This document shows positions 61,446 to 64,000 of a stretch of 64,000 nucleotides of DNA, piece by piece. The DNA is from Massariosphaeria phaeospora. Lineage: Eukaryota; Ascomycota; Dothideomycetes; Pleosporales. The position numbers and the translations under genes were made by a program. Under the pieces are notes generated by a model, which saw only the letters and a program-made list of their open reading frames with translations, was not told the DNA's origin and ran no database searches. The stretch spans positions 434,001 through 498,000 of the forward strand of contig JAADJZ010000001.1 of the NCBI GenBank assembly GCA_011032825.1, given 5' to 3'. Positions within the stretch are counted from its first letter, which is position 1. Each line of letters begins with the position of its first letter.

Positions 61446-62782
61446 ATGGGTATCAAGCACCTCTACCAGCTCATCGAAGAGCACGCCCCGGCTGCGATCA
61501 AAACGGGTGAAATCAAGAACCAATTCGGTCGTAAGGTCGCCATAGTATGTACTTCTTCCCACTAACCTTGATAAAGTCACTAACATATGCAGGATGCGTA
61601 TGTAATGTCCACCCCCGAACCTCCATCTCGTCTAACCGCTATGCCAGTTCCATGAGCATATACAGCTTCCTCATTGCAGTCCGCTCAGATGGCCAGCAAC
61701 TCATGAACGAGTCTGGCGAGACCACCTCACATCTCATGGGCCTTTTCTATCGCACACTCCGCATGGTTGACAACGGCATCAAGCCCCTCTACGTCTTCGA
61801 TGGCGCTCCGCCCAAACTCAAGTCCGGCGAACTTGCAAAGCGTTTCCAACGGAAGACAGAAGCACAGGCAGCAGCTGAAGAAGCGAAGGAGACCGGCACA
61901 GCAGAAGATGTGGAGAAGTTCTCGCGACGAACGGTCAGGGTCACTAGGGAGCACAATGAGGAGTGCCGAAGGCTGCTGAAGCTTATGGGTATCCCTTTCA
62001 TTGTTGCACCTACCGAGGCTGAGGCACAGTGCGCGGCTCTTGCTAGGGCTGGTAAGGTGTATGCGGCTGCGTCAGAGGATATGGATACATTGACCTTCGA
62101 CTCGCCCATTCTACTGAGGCATCTTACTTTCAGCGAGCAACGGAAAGAACCCATTCTGGAGATCCACCTAGACAAGACACTCGAGGGTTTGGAAATGGAG
62201 CGGGACCAAGTAGGCCAACACTGAGCCGTCCGGTAGCGAGCCTGCTAACAACGAATCAAGTTCATCGATCTCTGTATCCTGTTGGGCTGCGATTACCTTG
62301 ACCCCATCAAAGGCATCGGTCCCAGCACCGCCCTCAAACTCATCCGCGAACACAAAAACCTCGAAGGCGTAGTAGAGCACATAAAGAGTTCAACCAAGTC
62401 CAAATACACCATCCCGGACGACTGGCCATTTGCCGATGCCCGCCTCCTCTTTCTCGAACCCGACGTCCGCCCCGCTGACGACCCGGAGTGCGACTTCAAG
62501 TGGGAAGTGCCCGATATAGAGGGCCTCGTCAAGTATCTCGTCGAGGAGAAGCACTTCAACGAGGACCGTGTGCGCAGCGGTGCCGCGAGGCTCCAGAAGA
62601 ACATGAAGACAGCACAACAGAGCCGACTGGAGGGCTTCTTCAAACCGGTCGAGAAGACGACGGAGGAGAAGGCCAAGCTGAAGAGGAAGGCCGAGGAGAA
62701 GGTCGAGGAGAAGAAAAAGAAGCAGAAGCAGAATGCCAAGGAGAAGAAGGTGGCCAAATCAAAGGCTAGGGGTGCTGCGTAG
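61446..62782 (+). CDS. FEN1: Flap endonuclease 1 (Rad27)
   Basis: Structure-specific 5' flap nuclease for Okazaki fragment maturation and long-patch repair, working with PCNA. Exons are 61446-61544, 61593-61597, 61648-62209 and 62261-62782; 395 aa, the usual length. It starts [20 protein letters not shown]. Metal-binding acids are present: Asp34 ([17 protein letters not shown]), Asp in '[12 protein letters not shown]', '[15 protein letters not shown]', '[10 protein letters not shown]' and '[13 protein letters not shown]'. The PCNA box is 'QSRLEGFF', followed by a Lys/Glu-rich tail. Exon 2 is only 5 nt (GATGC). It restores both the conserved DAS motif and the frame, and skipping it would lose both. 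Confidence 0.96.
61593..61597 (+). other. FEN1: 5-nt micro-exon of FEN1
   Basis: GATGC flanked by CAG and GTATGT. It encodes Asp34 and two bases of Ala35. The introns on either side are 48 and 50 nt. Confidence 0.88.
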
Positions 62783-64000
62783 ACAGGTCTATGTTAGTGA
62801 GGGTACGGCAATGGGGACTAAGTAGTATAGTCGTTTTTTCCCTGGCGTTATGGGACTCAGGTACTTCCGCGGTTCGGATTGCAGAGTCCAGGTTTGTGAC
62901 CGGCCAGCGTCACGACTCCAACGCAGCAGGTGCTTGCTGGTGGCGTCTGCGGTATTGCCGCACGTATGAAATATGCTCTTCAAGATACCACAAATTAGTT
63001 CTTTTCAACCTTTGAGCACAATTCAAAGCTAGCAAAGCATACACTTTAGGCCCATCTACTTTTGCATGGTACCTTTGATGCTTGTTTGCTTTCGACATTC
63101 TCTGAACCTTTTAAGAGTATTATAGTCTTGTGAAGGGAGAGGATAGAGGGGGAATGATTTATCTTGAAGATGATAATATACTACTTGCTTGGGTATGTAG
63201 ATCTTGGCTAAATGTTAACTGTATACTTGAGACCTGTATGCATATGCACGCGTGTAGTTGCGGAATACATATTGGAACTGTATACTTCTAGAACCTAGAC
63301 AATATAGTAGAGGTACCATACATACATAGTACTACGTATGTATAGACGTCTACCTGCGGACCCGGGCGCAGACTTGCAAAACACTAAGGAATCGACCGAG
63401 GGCTTAGCACAGAACAGGGTCTGTGAATGCTGTTTGAGGAAGCGCCGAAACTCAAACTCTGCTATTGAAACACACGAGCTATGTAGCTCGGGGGGCTATT
63501 TACTCAAGAACGCTACTGCTACTGCTACTACTTGTACTTGTACTACTCAAAAGTTTATCTCCACTTACTCACGCTAAAGATAGGGATTGTCCTTGCAGGA
63601 GTATACGTAGTGGTACAGTCAGTGTTGCATAGCAGTGCTCTTTGAGCGTCTACAACTGAACTGAACTGAACTGAACGGAGGCAGTGAGAATGCGGATACG
63701 GCTGAACTCGGGAGCCATGGCTACGTGTGACTGCGGCGAAGGCCAGCGTTCCTGTCTACTCTACCTAGTGGCGAGGTATCGATTGTTACTACCGTGATGA
63801 ATAAAGGTCCACGGCCCCGGACTCTCCATAAAGCCGTGCGCTTGGGGATCCTTAGTAGCTGGTGCTCCGGAATTGGGTGGCGACTGGAATTCGACGTCGC
63901 CGTAGTCTCGGCGGGAGGAGCAACGTGTGTAGTGTGTGTGCGCGCGCGCCTGTGTTCGACTTCATCTCTTGTCTTGCGTAGGCGTACTACTCCGACTCCT
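62783..64000. other. Intergenic to window end
   Basis: About 1.2 kb downstream of FEN1 with AT-rich stretches, TACTGCTACTGC-like runs near 63510-63545 and a pentamer repeat near 63658. No gene seen. Confidence 0.4.
63654..63676. repeat. Short (ACTGA)n repeat
   Basis: About four tandem ACTGA units, the reverse complement of the GTTCA array near 23.7 kb. Confidence 0.65.

Overview
The window is nuclear DNA of a filamentous ascomycete (Pezizomycotina; a dothideomycete is a guess only). Genes carry short GT-AG introns of mostly 45-150 nt. The protein set is fungal: a Zn2Cys6 regulator, an FLC/TRP-like channel, GH81 and GH128 beta-1,3-glucanases, a Pth11-type rhodopsin-domain protein and a Mep-type ammonium transporter. 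A DNA transposon shows a repeat-induced point mutation (RIP) pattern. Genes lie on both strands with no operons, and I see no secondary-metabolite or other functional cluster.

Left part (1-16 kb): a Zn2Cys6 transcription factor, an unrecognised 351-aa protein, a secreted GH81 endoglucanase, then a broken GH15 gene. A 3,044-bp hAT transposon sits inside a GH15 intron, with an 8-bp target duplication and 22-bp inverted ends. Its transposase frame has 11 stops, all TAG or TAA. The GH15 exons also carry an in-frame TAG and a one-base frameshift.

Middle (16-48 kb): an FLC/TRP-like membrane protein, a GH128 glucanase, a Ser-rich Cys-motif protein, an ammonium transporter with Glu in place of the first pore His, and a gene-poor 5-kb stretch. 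Then come a rhodopsin-domain membrane protein, AP-2 sigma, COPII SEC24, a large disordered protein, and mitochondrial GatB (PET112).

Right part (48-64 kb): small poorly known proteins, including a two-exon 80-aa gene, then trehalose-6-phosphate phosphatase (TPS2), a mitochondrial-type non-canonical poly(A) polymerase, ubiquitin-conjugating enzyme UBC4, glutaryl-CoA dehydrogenase, and flap endonuclease FEN1. The FEN1 catalytic Asp34 is encoded by a 5-nt micro-exon. The last 1.2 kb holds no gene I can support.

Most genes are unrelated housekeeping functions: vesicle coats, ubiquitination, DNA repair, mitochondrial translation and RNA, trehalose. The only loose theme is cell wall and carbohydrate (GH81, GH128, GH15 remnant, FLC-like, TPS2). 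Exon boundaries were read by eye from splice signals, reading phase and family motifs.
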